From: Sphingopyxis sp. DBS4 | GTDB taxonomy: Bacteria > Pseudomonadota > Alphaproteobacteria > Sphingomonadales > Sphingomonadaceae | Assembly: GCF_024628865.1 (NCBI RefSeq) | Contig: NZ_CP102384.1 | Span: forward strand, 3,979,001 to 4,043,000 | Length of the DNA stretch: 64,000 nucleotides | Direction of reading: 5' to 3' | In this document: positions 23,648-32,966 of the stretch, piece after piece | Layout of the letters: each line of letters begins with the position of its first letter | Position numbering within the stretch: position 1 is the first letter of the stretch | Translations under genes and position numbers: made by a program | Notes under the pieces: model-generated | Databases searched by the model: none | Told to the model about the DNA's origin: nothing | The model's input: only the letters and a program-made list of their open reading frames with translations

Positions 23648-24855
23648 CCGGCGAGCGCTTCCGTATCGGCTTTCTTCCGCTCGTCGACGCGGCGCTTCCG
23701 GTTCTCGCACACGAACTCGGCTTCGCTGCTGCCGAAGGCCTCACCATCGACCTCATCCGCGACATGACTTGGGCGACCGTGCGTGACCGCCTGCTCTACG
23801 GCCATACCGACGCAGCCCACATGATCGCGCCGCTAGCCATCGCAACGACGCTCGGGAAGGATCGCCCCGCCGTACCGCTCGCGGTGCCCTTCGTCCTCGG
23901 CCTCAACGGCAACGCCGTGACATTTTCGACCCGGTTGGCAGCGGAGACGGGTTTGACCGGCGAGCTGGGCGACCCGACCCGGATCGGCACGGCGTTGAAG
24001 AAAGCAGCAGATGCAAGGGTCGCAGCGGGCAAACCGCTGCGCTTCGGCGTCGTGCACCGCTATTCGAGCCACAACTACATGTTGCGTTACTGGCTCGCGG
24101 GCGTCGGCATTCGTCCCGATCAGGATATCGAGATCGTCGTCACCAGCCCGCCATTCGCCGCCGACGCGCTCGCCGCGGGCGAGGTCGACGGTATATGTGT
24201 CGGCGAGCCGTGGAACTCGATTGCGGTTGACCGCGGCGTCGGCCACATCGCGCTCGCGACGGCCCAAATCTGGCGCCGCGGCGTCGAGAAGGTACTGGCG
24301 ATGCGCGAGACGGTTCTCGACGAACGTCGCGGGGAAGTAGAAGCCTTGGTGCGCGCGCTGCACGCGGCGGCGGCACATTTCATCGAACCCGACGCAGCCG
24401 CGGAAAGCGCCGATATATTGGCGCGGGCCGAATATCTCGACGCGCCGCGCGATGCCGTGCTGCGTGCGATCACCGACCGCATCCGGCTCATACCCGGTGG
24501 TGATCCGGTCCACTATCCCGATTTCATGTTCCAGTACCGCGAGGCCGCAAACTTCCCGTGGCGTAGCCAAGCCGCGTGGCTTTATTCGCAGATGGTGCGC
24601 TGGGACTATATGGCGTTCAGCGGCGGCGAGGCGGCAGCAGCCAGCAACGTCTTCCGTCCCGACGTTTACCGCGCCGCGCTTGCCGGCTCCGGCGCCCCCC
24701 TGCCCGGCGCCAGCTCGAAGCTCGAAGGCGGGCTCGACGAGCCCATCGGCGCGGGGTCCACGCAGGGGCGCCTGACGCTCGGCAGCGACCGCTTTTTCGA
24801 CGGCCGCGCCTTCGATCCCGACGATATCGAGGCCTATCTCTCTGAACTCCCCTAG
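23644..24855 (+). CDS. nasS: NasS, nitrate-sensing NrtA-like protein
   Basis: A 403-residue protein of the NrtA/CmpA substrate-binding fold but with no signal peptide (begins MTGERFRIGFLPLVDAALPVLAHELG), so it is cytoplasmic. Segments such as RYSSHNYMLRYWLAGVG, GEPWNSIAVDRG and YPDFMFQYREAANFPW are typical of NrtA/NasS. In known NasST systems it holds NasT inactive and releases it when nitrate or nitrite binds. The start overlaps the nasT stop (ATGA), supporting a 1:1 complex. Confidence 0.9.
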   Translation: MTGERFRIGFLPLVDAALPVLAHELGFAAAEGLTIDLIRDMTWATVRDRLLYGHTDAAHMIAPLAIATTLGKDRPAVPLAVPFVLGLNGNAVTFSTRLAAETGLTGELGDPTRIGTALKKAADARVAAGKPLRFGVVHRYSSHNYMLRYWLAGVGIRPDQDIEIVVTSPPFAADALAAGEVDGICVGEPWNSIAVDRGVGHIALATAQIWRRGVEKVLAMRETVLDERRGEVEALVRALHAAAAHFIEPDAAAESADILARAEYLDAPRDAVLRAITDRIRLIPGGDPVHYPDFMFQYREAANFPWRSQAAWLYSQMVRWDYMAFSGGEAAAASNVFRPDVYRAALAGSGAPLPGASSKLEGGLDEPIGAGSTQGRLTLGSDRFFDGRAFDPDDIEAYLSELP

Positions 24856-24926
24856 CTTTCCGATTTATGCTGCACCTGCGAAATAATCCCTTGCAGCAAA
24901 CCCGCGAATCGGGCAGCTTAAGCGCA

Positions 24927-24981
24927 CTCGGCAAGGCTGCCGGGGCAGGATAAGGCGGCGACGGTTCCAACGAGGGGATCG
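24927..24981 (+). promoter_or_regulatory. Tandem ANTAR-type hairpins (NasT target RNA)
   Basis: Two adjacent stem-loops with six-base loops. The first stem is CTCGGC/GCCGGG (24927-24932, 24939-24944) with loop AAGGCT. The second stem is CGGTTCC/GGGATCG (24962-24968, 24975-24981, two G-U pairs) with loop AACGAG. Both loops have A at position 1 and G at position 4, the consensus recognised by ANTAR proteins. They lie 17 nt apart between nasS and the nitrate transporter gene, upstream of a terminator. The pairing was worked out by eye. Confidence 0.8.
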
Positions 24982-25031
24982 AACCGCAGGCGGACGGGGA
25001 GCCATTCCCCGCAATCCCAACAGGCAATGAA

Positions 25032-25076
25032 GCCGTCAGGATGCGCCCGCATGGCCGCCGTCCTGGCGGCTTTTTT
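25032..25076 (+). terminator. Attenuator terminator in the nitrate operon leader
   Basis: GCCGTCAGGA (25032-25041) can pair with TCCTGGCGGC (25061-25070, one G-U), followed by six T. Alternatively GCCGCC (25054-25059) pairs with GGCGGC (25065-25070) to give a tighter hairpin before the same T run. Either acts as an intrinsic terminator 29 nt before the transporter start. NasT bound at the upstream hairpins should block it. Confidence 0.85.
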
Positions 25077-25104
25077 ATTGCCCGTCACACGAAGGGGACG
25101 GACG

Positions 25105-26337
25105 ATGACGACTGCAACCACGGGGGCCACGGCGCCCAAATCGAGCTTCTGGGCGAGCGGGCACTGGCCGACGTTGATCGCCGCCTTTCTCTATTTCGAT
25201 CTCGCCTTCATGGTCTGGGTCATCCTTGGCCCGCTCGCCCCCTCGATTTCGGAGGATCTTGGTCTGAGCCCCGCGCAAAAGGGGCTGATGGTCGCGGTCC
25301 CGACGCTCGCCGGCGCGGTACTGCGCGTCGTCAACGGACTGCTCGTCGATCGCATCGGGCCAAAGCGCTCGGGCGCGATCAGCCAGATCATCGTCATCGC
25401 CGGGCTGTTCGCCGCCTGGTTCTTCGGCGTCCACAGTTTCGCGGGCACGCTCGCGCTCGGCGTGATCCTCGGCTTCGCGGGCGCCAGCTTCGCGATCGCG
25501 CTGCCGCTCGCGAGCCGCTGGTATCCGCCCGAGCATCAGGGCAAGGCGATGGGCCTTGCCGGCATGGGCAATTCGGGCACGGTGCTCGCCGCACTCTTCG
25601 CCCCCGGCCTCGCCAAGCTGTTCGGCTGGAACGCCGTGCTCGGCCTCGCCTGCATCCCGCTGACGATCGTCTTCTTCATCTATCTCGCGATGGCGAAGGA
25701 CGCCCCGAACGCCCCCGCGCCGAAAAAGCTGGTCGACTATTTCCAGCCGCTCAAGACCGCCGACGCCTGGTGGCTGATGGGCTTCTACTCGGTAACCTTC
25801 GGCGGTTTCGTCGGGCTTGCCGCCTCGCTCCCGATCTATTTCACCGACCAGTTCCACCTCACCCCCGTCATCGCGGGCTATTGCACCGCGGCGTGCGTCT
25901 TCGCCGGATCGCTGGTGCGGCCGATGGGCGGTGCGCTCGCGGACAGGGTCGGCGGCGTCAAGGCGCTGATGGCGGTGTTCGTCGTCGCGGCCCTTGCTCT
26001 TGCAGGCGTACCGCAAGCCGATACGTTGCCCGCCGCGCTCGGCCTGTTCGTGATCGCGATGCTCGCGCTCGGCACCGGCAATGGATCGGTGTTCCAGCTC
26101 GTCCCGCAGCGTTTCTCGGCCGAGATCGGCGTGATGACCGGGCTCGTCGGCATGGCGGGCGGCGTCGGGGGCTTCTACCTCGCCTCCTCGCTCGGCTTTG
26201 CGAAGCAGTGGAGCGGCAGCTTTGCACCGGGCTTCTATATCTTTGCCGGGCTCGCGGTGCTGGCGCTGGTGGCGCTGATGTTCGTGAAAGGCCAGTGGCG
26301 CGCGACCTGGGGCGCAGCCGAAGGCGTGCGGATCTAA
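25105..26337 (+). CDS. Nitrate/nitrite MFS transporter (NarK/NasA, NNP family)
   Basis: A 410-residue, 12-helix inner-membrane permease. Both nitrate signature motifs are present: GFAGASFAIALPLASRWYP (about residues 130-150) and GTGNGSVFQLVPQRF (about 325-340). I chose the ATG at 25105 with GAAGGGG upstream. An in-frame ATG at 25027 would translate across the terminator hairpin and lacks a ribosome site. It is the first structural gene of the assimilation operon. Confidence 0.92.
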   Translation: MTTATTGATAPKSSFWASGHWPTLIAAFLYFDLAFMVWVILGPLAPSISEDLGLSPAQKGLMVAVPTLAGAVLRVVNGLLVDRIGPKRSGAISQIIVIAGLFAAWFFGVHSFAGTLALGVILGFAGASFAIALPLASRWYPPEHQGKAMGLAGMGNSGTVLAALFAPGLAKLFGWNAVLGLACIPLTIVFFIYLAMAKDAPNAPAPKKLVDYFQPLKTADAWWLMGFYSVTFGGFVGLAASLPIYFTDQFHLTPVIAGYCTAACVFAGSLVRPMGGALADRVGGVKALMAVFVVAALALAGVPQADTLPAALGLFVIAMLALGTGNGSVFQLVPQRFSAEIGVMTGLVGMAGGVGGFYLASSLGFAKQWSGSFAPGFYIFAGLAVLALVALMFVKGQWRATWGAAEGVRI

Positions 26338-26339
26338 CC

Positions 26340-27554
26340 ATGACCCGCACCCTTGTGATCTTGCTGGCGCTCGCGCCGGCCGGGGTGGCGCACGCCCAGC
26401 ATGTCACCCTCAAGCCGCTCGGCGAAGCCCGGCTTCGCTACGAACAGGTCGATCAGGACGGCATCGCCGCCGACGCCGACGCCGTGACCCTGCGCCTCCG
26501 CGCCGGGGTCGAGGCGAAGGCCGGGCGCTGGTCGGCGCTCGTCGAAGGCCAGGGCAATCTGGCGGTCGTCGATGGGTATTTCGACGGCCTCCACGGCGCC
26601 GCGACGCGGCCCCTCGTCGCCGATCCCCAGAATATCGCCCTCGCCCGCGTGCAGCTCCGCTATGCCGCGCCAAGCTTCGCGATCACCGCGGGGCGCCAGC
26701 GGATCGCGCTCGACGACGAGCGCTTCGTCGGCGCGGTGCCCTTCCGCCAGAACGGCCAGAGCTTCGACGCGGTTCGCGCCGAGATCACGCCGATCAAGGG
26801 CCTGAAGGCCGACCTCGCCTATGCGTGGAACGTGCGCACCATCTGGGGCATCGACGGCGCCGGCGCACGGCAACAAGCGGTGTCGGGCGACAATGTCTTC
26901 GCCAACGTCGGCGTCGCGACGCCGATCGGCAAGGCGGCCGCCTTTGCCTATCTGATCGACCAAGACGAAGCCGCGATGCAGGGCTTTCGTATGTCGAACC
27001 AAAGCTATGGCGTGCGGCTCGACGGCAGCCAGCCGCTCGGCAAGGCGAAGATCGCGTACCAGCTGAGCTATGCGCGCCAGTCCGACTGGCACCGCAACCC
27101 CAATGACTATGCCGCCGACTATTGGCTCGCCGATGTCGCGGTCGATCTTGGCGGCCCCCGGGTCGGCGCCGGGTACGAGATACTCGGCGCCGGGTCAGGA
27201 AGAAATGGGGAAACCGCCCTCACCAGCTTCCAGACCCCGCTCGCTACCGGATTCAAATTCCAGGGCTGGGCCGACAAATTCCTCACCACCCCGCCCGACG
27301 GCGTGCGCGATCTCTATGCGAGCGCGGGCTGGAGCTGGAAAGCGGTGGGGCCGCTCAAGGCCGTGACGCTGCAGGCGGCGTACCACGACTATCGCAGCGA
27401 CCGCGCCTCGCGCTCCTATGGCGACGAGATCGACCTGCTCGCCAGCGCCAAGCTCGGCAAGGTCACCGCCTCGGCGCGCTACGCCCATTACGAAACCGAC
27501 GGTTTCGCCACCGATACCGACAAATTCTGGCTGCAACTGGACTGGATGCTCTGA
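26340..27554 (+). CDS. Outer-membrane porin, alginate-export (AlgE-like) family
   Basis: A 404-residue protein with a signal peptide (about 1-20, ending GVAHAQ). A beta-barrel follows with the family segments LGEARLRYEQVDQDG and ITAGRQRIALDDERFVGAVPFRQNGQSFD, and the end reads FWLQLDWML. It begins 2 nt after the transporter stop and overlaps nirB (TGATG). Its place inside the nitrate operon suggests it lets nitrate or nitrite cross the outer membrane; this is inference from context. Confidence 0.82.
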   Translation: MTRTLVILLALAPAGVAHAQHVTLKPLGEARLRYEQVDQDGIAADADAVTLRLRAGVEAKAGRWSALVEGQGNLAVVDGYFDGLHGAATRPLVADPQNIALARVQLRYAAPSFAITAGRQRIALDDERFVGAVPFRQNGQSFDAVRAEITPIKGLKADLAYAWNVRTIWGIDGAGARQQAVSGDNVFANVGVATPIGKAAAFAYLIDQDEAAMQGFRMSNQSYGVRLDGSQPLGKAKIAYQLSYARQSDWHRNPNDYAADYWLADVAVDLGGPRVGAGYEILGAGSGRNGETALTSFQTPLATGFKFQGWADKFLTTPPDGVRDLYASAGWSWKAVGPLKAVTLQAAYHDYRSDRASRSYGDEIDLLASAKLGKVTASARYAHYETDGFATDTDKFWLQLDWML

Positions 27555-30031
27555 TGGAACACCGCCCCCTCAAACCAGACGCCGACACGCGCGAGCATCT
27601 CGTCGTGATCGGCAACGGCATGGCCGGCTGCCGCGCGGTCGAGGAACTGCTCGCGCGCGATCCGAGCCGCTACCGCGTCACGATCTTCGGCGCCGAGCCG
27701 CGGGTCAATTACAACCGCATCATGCTGTCGCCCGTGCTGGCGGGCGAGAAACGCTTCGACGATATCGTCATCAACGATGCCGGCTGGTATGCCGACAACG
27801 GCATCGCGCTGCTCGCGGGCGATCCGGTGGTCGCGATCGACCGCGACGCGAAGAGCGTGACGACGCGCGGCGGCCTGTCCGAAAGCTATGACCGGCTGCT
27901 GATCGCGACGGGTTCCGACCCCTTCATCATCCCGGTGCCGGGCAAGGATCTGCCCGGCGTCATCGCCTTCCGCGACATGGACGATGTCGACACGATGCTG
28001 GCCGCGGCTGAAACGGGCGGCGATGCGGTGGTGATCGGCGGCGGCCTCCTCGGCCTGGAAGCCGCGCACGGCCTCACCTTGCGCGGGATGAAGGTCACCG
28101 TCATCCACTTGATGCCGACCCTGATGGAGCGCCAGCTCGACGAAGCCGCTGGCTGGCTGCTCAAAAATGCGCTCGAAGCGCGCGGGCAGACGATCCTCAC
28201 CGGCGCCGACACCGCCGAGATCGTCGGCGACGGCAAGGTCGAAGGTGTGAGGCTCAAGGACGGCACGCTGATCCCCGCCCGCCTCGTGGTCATGGCGGTC
28301 GGCATCCGCCCCTCGGTGGCTCTCGCCCGCGACGCGGGCCTTGCCGTGGGGCGCGGCATTCAGGTCGATGACCATATGGTGACCAGCGACCCCGCGGTGC
28401 TCGCGGTAGGCGAATGCGTCGAGCATGATGGACAGGTTTATGGCCTCGTCGCGCCGCTGTGGGACATGTGCCGCAGCCTCGCCGACGGCCTCGTCGAACA
28501 GCCGACCGGCTATCGCGGATCGGTCACCTCGACCAAGCTCAAGGTGTCGGGGATCGATGTGTTCTCGGCGGGCGATTTCTCGGGCGGCGACGGCTGCGAG
28601 GACATTGTCCTCCGCGACGCCAGCCGCGGCGTTTACAAGCGCGTCATCGTCAAGGACGACCGCATCGTCGGCGCGGTGCTCTATGGCGATACCGCCGACG
28701 GCAGCTGGTATTTCGACCTGCTCAAGAAACAGGAGGACGTCTCCGATCTTCGCGACCTGCTGATCTTCGGCCAGGCCTTCGCCGCGGGAGGCGGCGCGGC
28801 GGACCCTAAGGCGGCCGTTGCGGCGCTTTCCGACGATGCGGAAATCTGCGGCTGCAACGGCGTTACCAAGGGCCAGGTCGTCTCGTGCATCGCCAAGGGC
28901 GCGCACAGCCTCGATGCGGTGCGCGGCACCTGCAAGGCGTCGGCGAGTTGCGGCAGCTGCACGGGCCTCGTCGAAAATCTGCTCGCGCTGACGCTCGGCG
29001 ACGATGTCCAGTCGGGACCCAAGACGATGTGCAAATGCACCAGCTTCGGCCACGACGACGTCCGCCGCGAGATCGTCGCGCAGGCGATGCGCTCGATCCC
29101 CGAAGTGATGCAGAAGCTCCACTGGTCGACCCCCGACGGCTGCTCCTCGTGCCGCCCTGCGCTCAACTATTATCTGCTCTGCGCGCTGCCCGGCGACTAT
29201 GTCGACGACCAGCAGAGCCGCTTCGTCAACGAGCGCCTCCACGCGAACATCCAGAAGGATGGCACTTATTCGGTCGTCCCGCGCATGTGGGGCGGCCTCA
29301 CCAACCCGACCGAGCTGCGCGCGATCGCCGACGTCGTCGAAAAATACAACGCCCCGATGGTCAAGGTCACCGGCGGCCAGCGGCTCGACATCTTCGGCAT
29401 CAAGAAGGAGGATCTGCCCGCGGTCTGGGCCGACTTGGGCGCCGCCGGCATGGTTTCGGGCCACGCCTATGGCAAGGCGCTGCGCACGGTGAAGACCTGC
29501 GTCGGGTCCGAATGGTGCCGCTTCGGCACGCAGGATTCGACCGGGCTCGGCGTCAAGCTTGAGCGGATGAGCTGGGGCAGCTGGATGCCGCACAAGTTCA
29601 AGATCGCCGTGTCGGGCTGCCCGCGCAACTGCGCCGAGGCGACGATCAAGGACTTCGGTGTCGTCTGCGTCGACAGCGGCTACGAACTTCATGTCGGCGG
29701 CAATGGCGGCATCCACGTCCGCGCCACCGATCTCCTCTGCAAGGTCGCGACCGAGCAGGAGGCGATGGATTATTGCGCCGCCTTCATCCAGCTCTACCGC
29801 GAGGAAGCGCGCTACCTCGAACGCACCGCGCCATGGATCGAGCGCGTCGGGCTCGCGCATATCGTCGCGCGCATCGTCGACGACGAACCCGGCCGCGAGG
29901 CGCTGCGCGCGCGCTTCCTCTATTCGCAAAGCTTTTCGCAGGACGACCCCTGGGCGCAGCGCGCCGAGGGCGCCGAGGCCGAACATCATGCGCCGATGGC
30001 GCGCTTCATCCCGCAGGGAGAATATGCATGA
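27554..30031 (+). CDS. nirB: Assimilatory nitrite reductase large subunit NirB
   Basis: An 825-residue cytoplasmic enzyme that reduces nitrite to ammonium with NAD(P)H. The N-terminal FAD/NAD domains contain VVIGNGMAGCRAVEELL and VVIGGGLLGLEAAHGL. A BFD-like [2Fe-2S] domain (about 430-490) has CGCNGVTKGQ and CKASASCGSCTG. The C-terminal sulfite/nitrite reductase part carries the siroheme/[4Fe-4S] ligands C649, C655, C689 and C693 (CVGSEWC and CPRNC). The start overlaps the porin stop and the end overlaps nirD, so translation is coupled through the operon. Confidence 0.96.
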   Translation: MEHRPLKPDADTREHLVVIGNGMAGCRAVEELLARDPSRYRVTIFGAEPRVNYNRIMLSPVLAGEKRFDDIVINDAGWYADNGIALLAGDPVVAIDRDAKSVTTRGGLSESYDRLLIATGSDPFIIPVPGKDLPGVIAFRDMDDVDTMLAAAETGGDAVVIGGGLLGLEAAHGLTLRGMKVTVIHLMPTLMERQLDEAAGWLLKNALEARGQTILTGADTAEIVGDGKVEGVRLKDGTLIPARLVVMAVGIRPSVALARDAGLAVGRGIQVDDHMVTSDPAVLAVGECVEHDGQVYGLVAPLWDMCRSLADGLVEQPTGYRGSVTSTKLKVSGIDVFSAGDFSGGDGCEDIVLRDASRGVYKRVIVKDDRIVGAVLYGDTADGSWYFDLLKKQEDVSDLRDLLIFGQAFAAGGGAADPKAAVAALSDDAEICGCNGVTKGQVVSCIAKGAHSLDAVRGTCKASASCGSCTGLVENLLALTLGDDVQSGPKTMCKCTSFGHDDVRREIVAQAMRSIPEVMQKLHWSTPDGCSSCRPALNYYLLCALPGDYVDDQQSRFVNERLHANIQKDGTYSVVPRMWGGLTNPTELRAIADVVEKYNAPMVKVTGGQRLDIFGIKKEDLPAVWADLGAAGMVSGHAYGKALRTVKTCVGSEWCRFGTQDSTGLGVKLERMSWGSWMPHKFKIAVSGCPRNCAEATIKDFGVVCVDSGYELHVGGNGGIHVRATDLLCKVATEQEAMDYCAAFIQLYREEARYLERTAPWIERVGLAHIVARIVDDEPGREALRARFLYSQSFSQDDPWAQRAEGAEAEHHAPMARFIPQGEYA

Positions 30032-30369
30032 CCACCGCTGAATGGCTCGACATCGGCTGGGTCGACCAGATCCCCGTGCGCGGCAGCCGCACCGTGCAGG
30101 TCGAGGGCGGCGACGACATCGCACTCTTCCGCACCGCCGAGGGCAAGGTCTTCGCGCTGCTCGACCGCTGCCCGCACAAACACGGACGGTTAAGTCAGGG
30201 CATAGTCCATGGCGGCGCCGTCGCCTGCCCCCTCCACAATTGGCGGATCAGCCTGTCGACCGGCGAGGCGCTGGGCGAGGACAAGGGCTGCACACCCACG
30301 GTGCCGGTCAAGATCGATGGCGGCCGCGTCCTCATCTGCCGCGCGGGCACGCTGAAGGCCGCCGCCTGA
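30028..30369 (+). CDS. nirD: Nitrite reductase small subunit NirD
   Basis: A 113-residue Rieske-like protein. It has the Rieske fold sequence with CPHKHGRLSQGIVHGGAVACPLHNW. Here both the C-x-H and C-x2-H pairs are retained, whereas many stand-alone NirD proteins have lost these iron ligands. It pairs with NirB. Both ends overlap the neighbouring genes by 4 and 1 nt. Confidence 0.94.
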   Translation: MTTAEWLDIGWVDQIPVRGSRTVQVEGGDDIALFRTAEGKVFALLDRCPHKHGRLSQGIVHGGAVACPLHNWRISLSTGEALGEDKGCTPTVPVKIDGGRVLICRAGTLKAAA

Positions 30370-32966
30370 TGACAGAGGCGATCCGCACCACCTGCGCCTA
30401 TTGCGGCGTCGGCTGCGGCATCCGCGCGACGGTGACGGGCGAGCGGAGCGTCGAGATCGCCGGCGATCCCGACCATCCCGCCAACCGCGGCCGCCTCTGC
30501 TCGAAGGGTACGCATCTCGGCGAGACCGTCGGGCTCGAAGGCCGCCTGCTCCATCCGATGATCGGCAGCAAGCGCGCGAGCTGGGACAAGGCGCTCGACC
30601 TCGTCGCCAAGCGCTTCAAGGAGACGATCGCGCGCCATGGCCCTGGTAGTGTCGCCTTCTATGTGTCGGGGCAACTCCTCACCGAGGACTATTATGTCGC
30701 GAACAAGCTGATGAAGGGCTTCATCGGCACCGCGAACATCGACACCAATTCGCGCCTCTGCATGTCGAGCGCGGTCGCGGGCCACACCCGCGCCTTCGGC
30801 GAGGACATCGTCCCCGCCACCTATGACGATCTCGACGCCGCCGACCTGTTCGTCCTCGTCGGGTCGAACACCGCCTGGTGCCACCCGATCGTCTACCAGC
30901 GCATCCGCGCGCGCTGCGAGGCCGGAGCGAAGCTCGTCGTCATCGACCCGCGCCGCACCGAAACCGCCGAAGAAGCCGACCTGCATCTGCCGATCCGCCC
31001 AGGCAGCGACGTCGCGCTGATGAACGGCCTGCTCCAGCATTGCCGCGAGGCGGGCGTCGTCGATGAGGAGTATCTGGCCGCACATGTCGCGGTACCTCAG
31101 GATTTCTGGGGCCAGCTTGGAGAGGGGAATGACCTGTGGTCGGTGGCGCGCCTGTGCGACGTCCCCGCCGCCGACCTCAGGCATTTCTATGAGCTGTTCG
31201 CGGCGAACCCCCGCACCGTCACCCTCTTCAGCCAAGGGATCAATCAGGCGACCGCAGGCACCGACCAGGTCAACGCGATCACCAACCTCCATCTCGCGAC
31301 GGCACGGATCGGCAAGCCCGGCGCAGCGCCCTTCTCGATCACCGGCCAGCCCAACGCGATGGGCGGCCGCGAGGTCGGCGGGCTCGCCTCGACGCTCGCG
31401 GCGCATATGGATTTCGCGCCCGAAAACCGCGCCCGCGTCCAGCGTTTCTGGGCGTCGCCAAAGATGGCGGAGAAGCCGGGCCTGAAAGCCGTCGACCTCT
31501 TCCGCGGCATCGGCGAAGGCAGGATCAAGGCGCTGTGGGTGATGGCGACCAACCCCGCCGTGTCGATGCCCGACGGCAATGCGGTGCGCGAAGCACTCGC
31601 CGCCTGCCCCTTCGTCGTCGTCAGCGACATGATCGAAAAGACCGACACCGGCGCCTTCGCGCATGTCCGCCTGCCTGCCGCGGCGTGGGGCGAAAAGGAC
31701 GGCACCGTCACCAACAGCGACCGCACGATCAGCCGCCAGCGCGCGCTCTTCGCGCTGCCCGGCGAAGCGATGCCCGACTGGTGGATCGTCAAGGAGGTCG
31801 GCCGGCGCATGGGCTGGAAGACCGCTTTCGCCTACGACCGCCCCGCCGACATCTGGCGCGAGCACTGCCGTCTGTCGACCTACGACAATGACGGCGTGCG
31901 CCTGTTCGCCTTACCCGGCGCCGCGCAGGGCGGAACCGCCGCCTATGATGCGATGGAGCCGTTCCGCTGGGGCGGCGACCACCCCTTCGCCGACGGCCGC
32001 TTCTCCACCGAAGATGGCCGCGCGCGCTTCGTCCCCGTCGCGCAAAAGCCGCTGCCCGAACCGCTCGGCAAATGGCCGCTCACGCTCAATACGGGCCGCT
32101 ATCGCGACCAGTGGCACACGATGACGCGCACCGGCCTCGCCCCCAAGCTCGCGCGCCACCGCGAGGAGCCGCTGGTCGAGGTCCACCCCGACGACGCCGC
32201 GCGCCTCGGCCTCCGCGACGGCGGCCTCGCGCGCGTCGCGACGCCGCAGGGCAACAGCCTCTACCGCGTCGCCTTCCACAGCGGCCAGCGCCCCGGCGAG
32301 CTGTTCGTCCCGATCCACTGGACCGACCGCACCGCGAGCGGCGGGCGCACCGGGCTGCTCCCGCGCCCGCTCGTCGACCCCGTGTCCGGCCAGCCGGGAT
32401 TCAAGCGTACGCCAGCGTCGATCGCAGCGGTGACGCCGAAGTGGCGGGGCTTCCTGCTCCTCGCGCGCGAACTCGCCGAAACGCCGCGCTGCCTGTGGGC
32501 GACCCGCGTCGCGGTGCCGTCGGGCGTGATGTGGGAAGTCGCGGGCAATGGCGACCTCAAGAGCATCGAGGCATTGCTCCCCAAGGGCGAGCGGATCGAG
32601 GCGCAGGACGCCGCGCGCGGCACCAAGCGCATCGCGATCGTCGCGAACGGCCGCCTCACCGGCGCGCTGTTCATCACCGAGACCGGCGAACTGCCCCCGC
32701 GCGACTGGCTGATCGCGCAGCTCGCGGCGCCCGACGTCGCCCCCACCCTGCTCGCGGGGCGCGCGCCGGGGGTGCAGGCCGACCGCGGCCCGATCATCTG
32801 CGTCTGCTTCGACATCGGGCTCAAGACCATCGTCGCGGCGATCCGGGACCAGAAGCTCGCCGATGTCGCGGCCATCGGCGGTGCGCTCGGCGCGGGCACA
32901 AACTGCGGCTCGTGCCGCCCCGCGCTCGCGCGCATCCTGACCGAGGAGACCAGCAATGCAGCCTGA
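30369..32966 (+). CDS. nasA: Assimilatory nitrate reductase catalytic subunit (Mo-bisMGD)
   Basis: An 865-residue cytoplasmic molybdoenzyme that reduces nitrate to nitrite. The N-terminal [4Fe-4S] ligands are C9, C12, C16 and C44 (CAYCGVGC...RGRLCSKG). The molybdenum ligand is Cys131 (NSRLCMSSAV), as in NapA/NasA-type enzymes. A C-terminal BFD-like [2Fe-2S] domain (about 800-860, ICVCFDIG and GTNCGSCRP) matches the Klebsiella NasA layout and length. Some alphaproteobacteria call this gene nasC. It overlaps nirD by 1 nt and cobA by 11 nt. Confidence 0.95.
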   Translation: MTEAIRTTCAYCGVGCGIRATVTGERSVEIAGDPDHPANRGRLCSKGTHLGETVGLEGRLLHPMIGSKRASWDKALDLVAKRFKETIARHGPGSVAFYVSGQLLTEDYYVANKLMKGFIGTANIDTNSRLCMSSAVAGHTRAFGEDIVPATYDDLDAADLFVLVGSNTAWCHPIVYQRIRARCEAGAKLVVIDPRRTETAEEADLHLPIRPGSDVALMNGLLQHCREAGVVDEEYLAAHVAVPQDFWGQLGEGNDLWSVARLCDVPAADLRHFYELFAANPRTVTLFSQGINQATAGTDQVNAITNLHLATARIGKPGAAPFSITGQPNAMGGREVGGLASTLAAHMDFAPENRARVQRFWASPKMAEKPGLKAVDLFRGIGEGRIKALWVMATNPAVSMPDGNAVREALAACPFVVVSDMIEKTDTGAFAHVRLPAAAWGEKDGTVTNSDRTISRQRALFALPGEAMPDWWIVKEVGRRMGWKTAFAYDRPADIWREHCRLSTYDNDGVRLFALPGAAQGGTAAYDAMEPFRWGGDHPFADGRFSTEDGRARFVPVAQKPLPEPLGKWPLTLNTGRYRDQWHTMTRTGLAPKLARHREEPLVEVHPDDAARLGLRDGGLARVATPQGNSLYRVAFHSGQRPGELFVPIHWTDRTASGGRTGLLPRPLVDPVSGQPGFKRTPASIAAVTPKWRGFLLLARELAETPRCLWATRVAVPSGVMWEVAGNGDLKSIEALLPKGERIEAQDAARGTKRIAIVANGRLTGALFITETGELPPRDWLIAQLAAPDVAPTLLAGRAPGVQADRGPIICVCFDIGLKTIVAAIRDQKLADVAAIGGALGAGTNCGSCRPALARILTEETSNAA

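Noticed and set aside
25027..25104. Upstream in-frame ATG for the nitrate transporter
   Set aside because: It would translate through the terminator hairpin and has no ribosome site; ATG at 25105 has GAAGGGG.
27488..30124. Minus-strand open frame (878 codons) opposite nirB
   Set aside because: nirB is certain from its siroheme and flavin motifs; the opposite frame has no recognisable feature.
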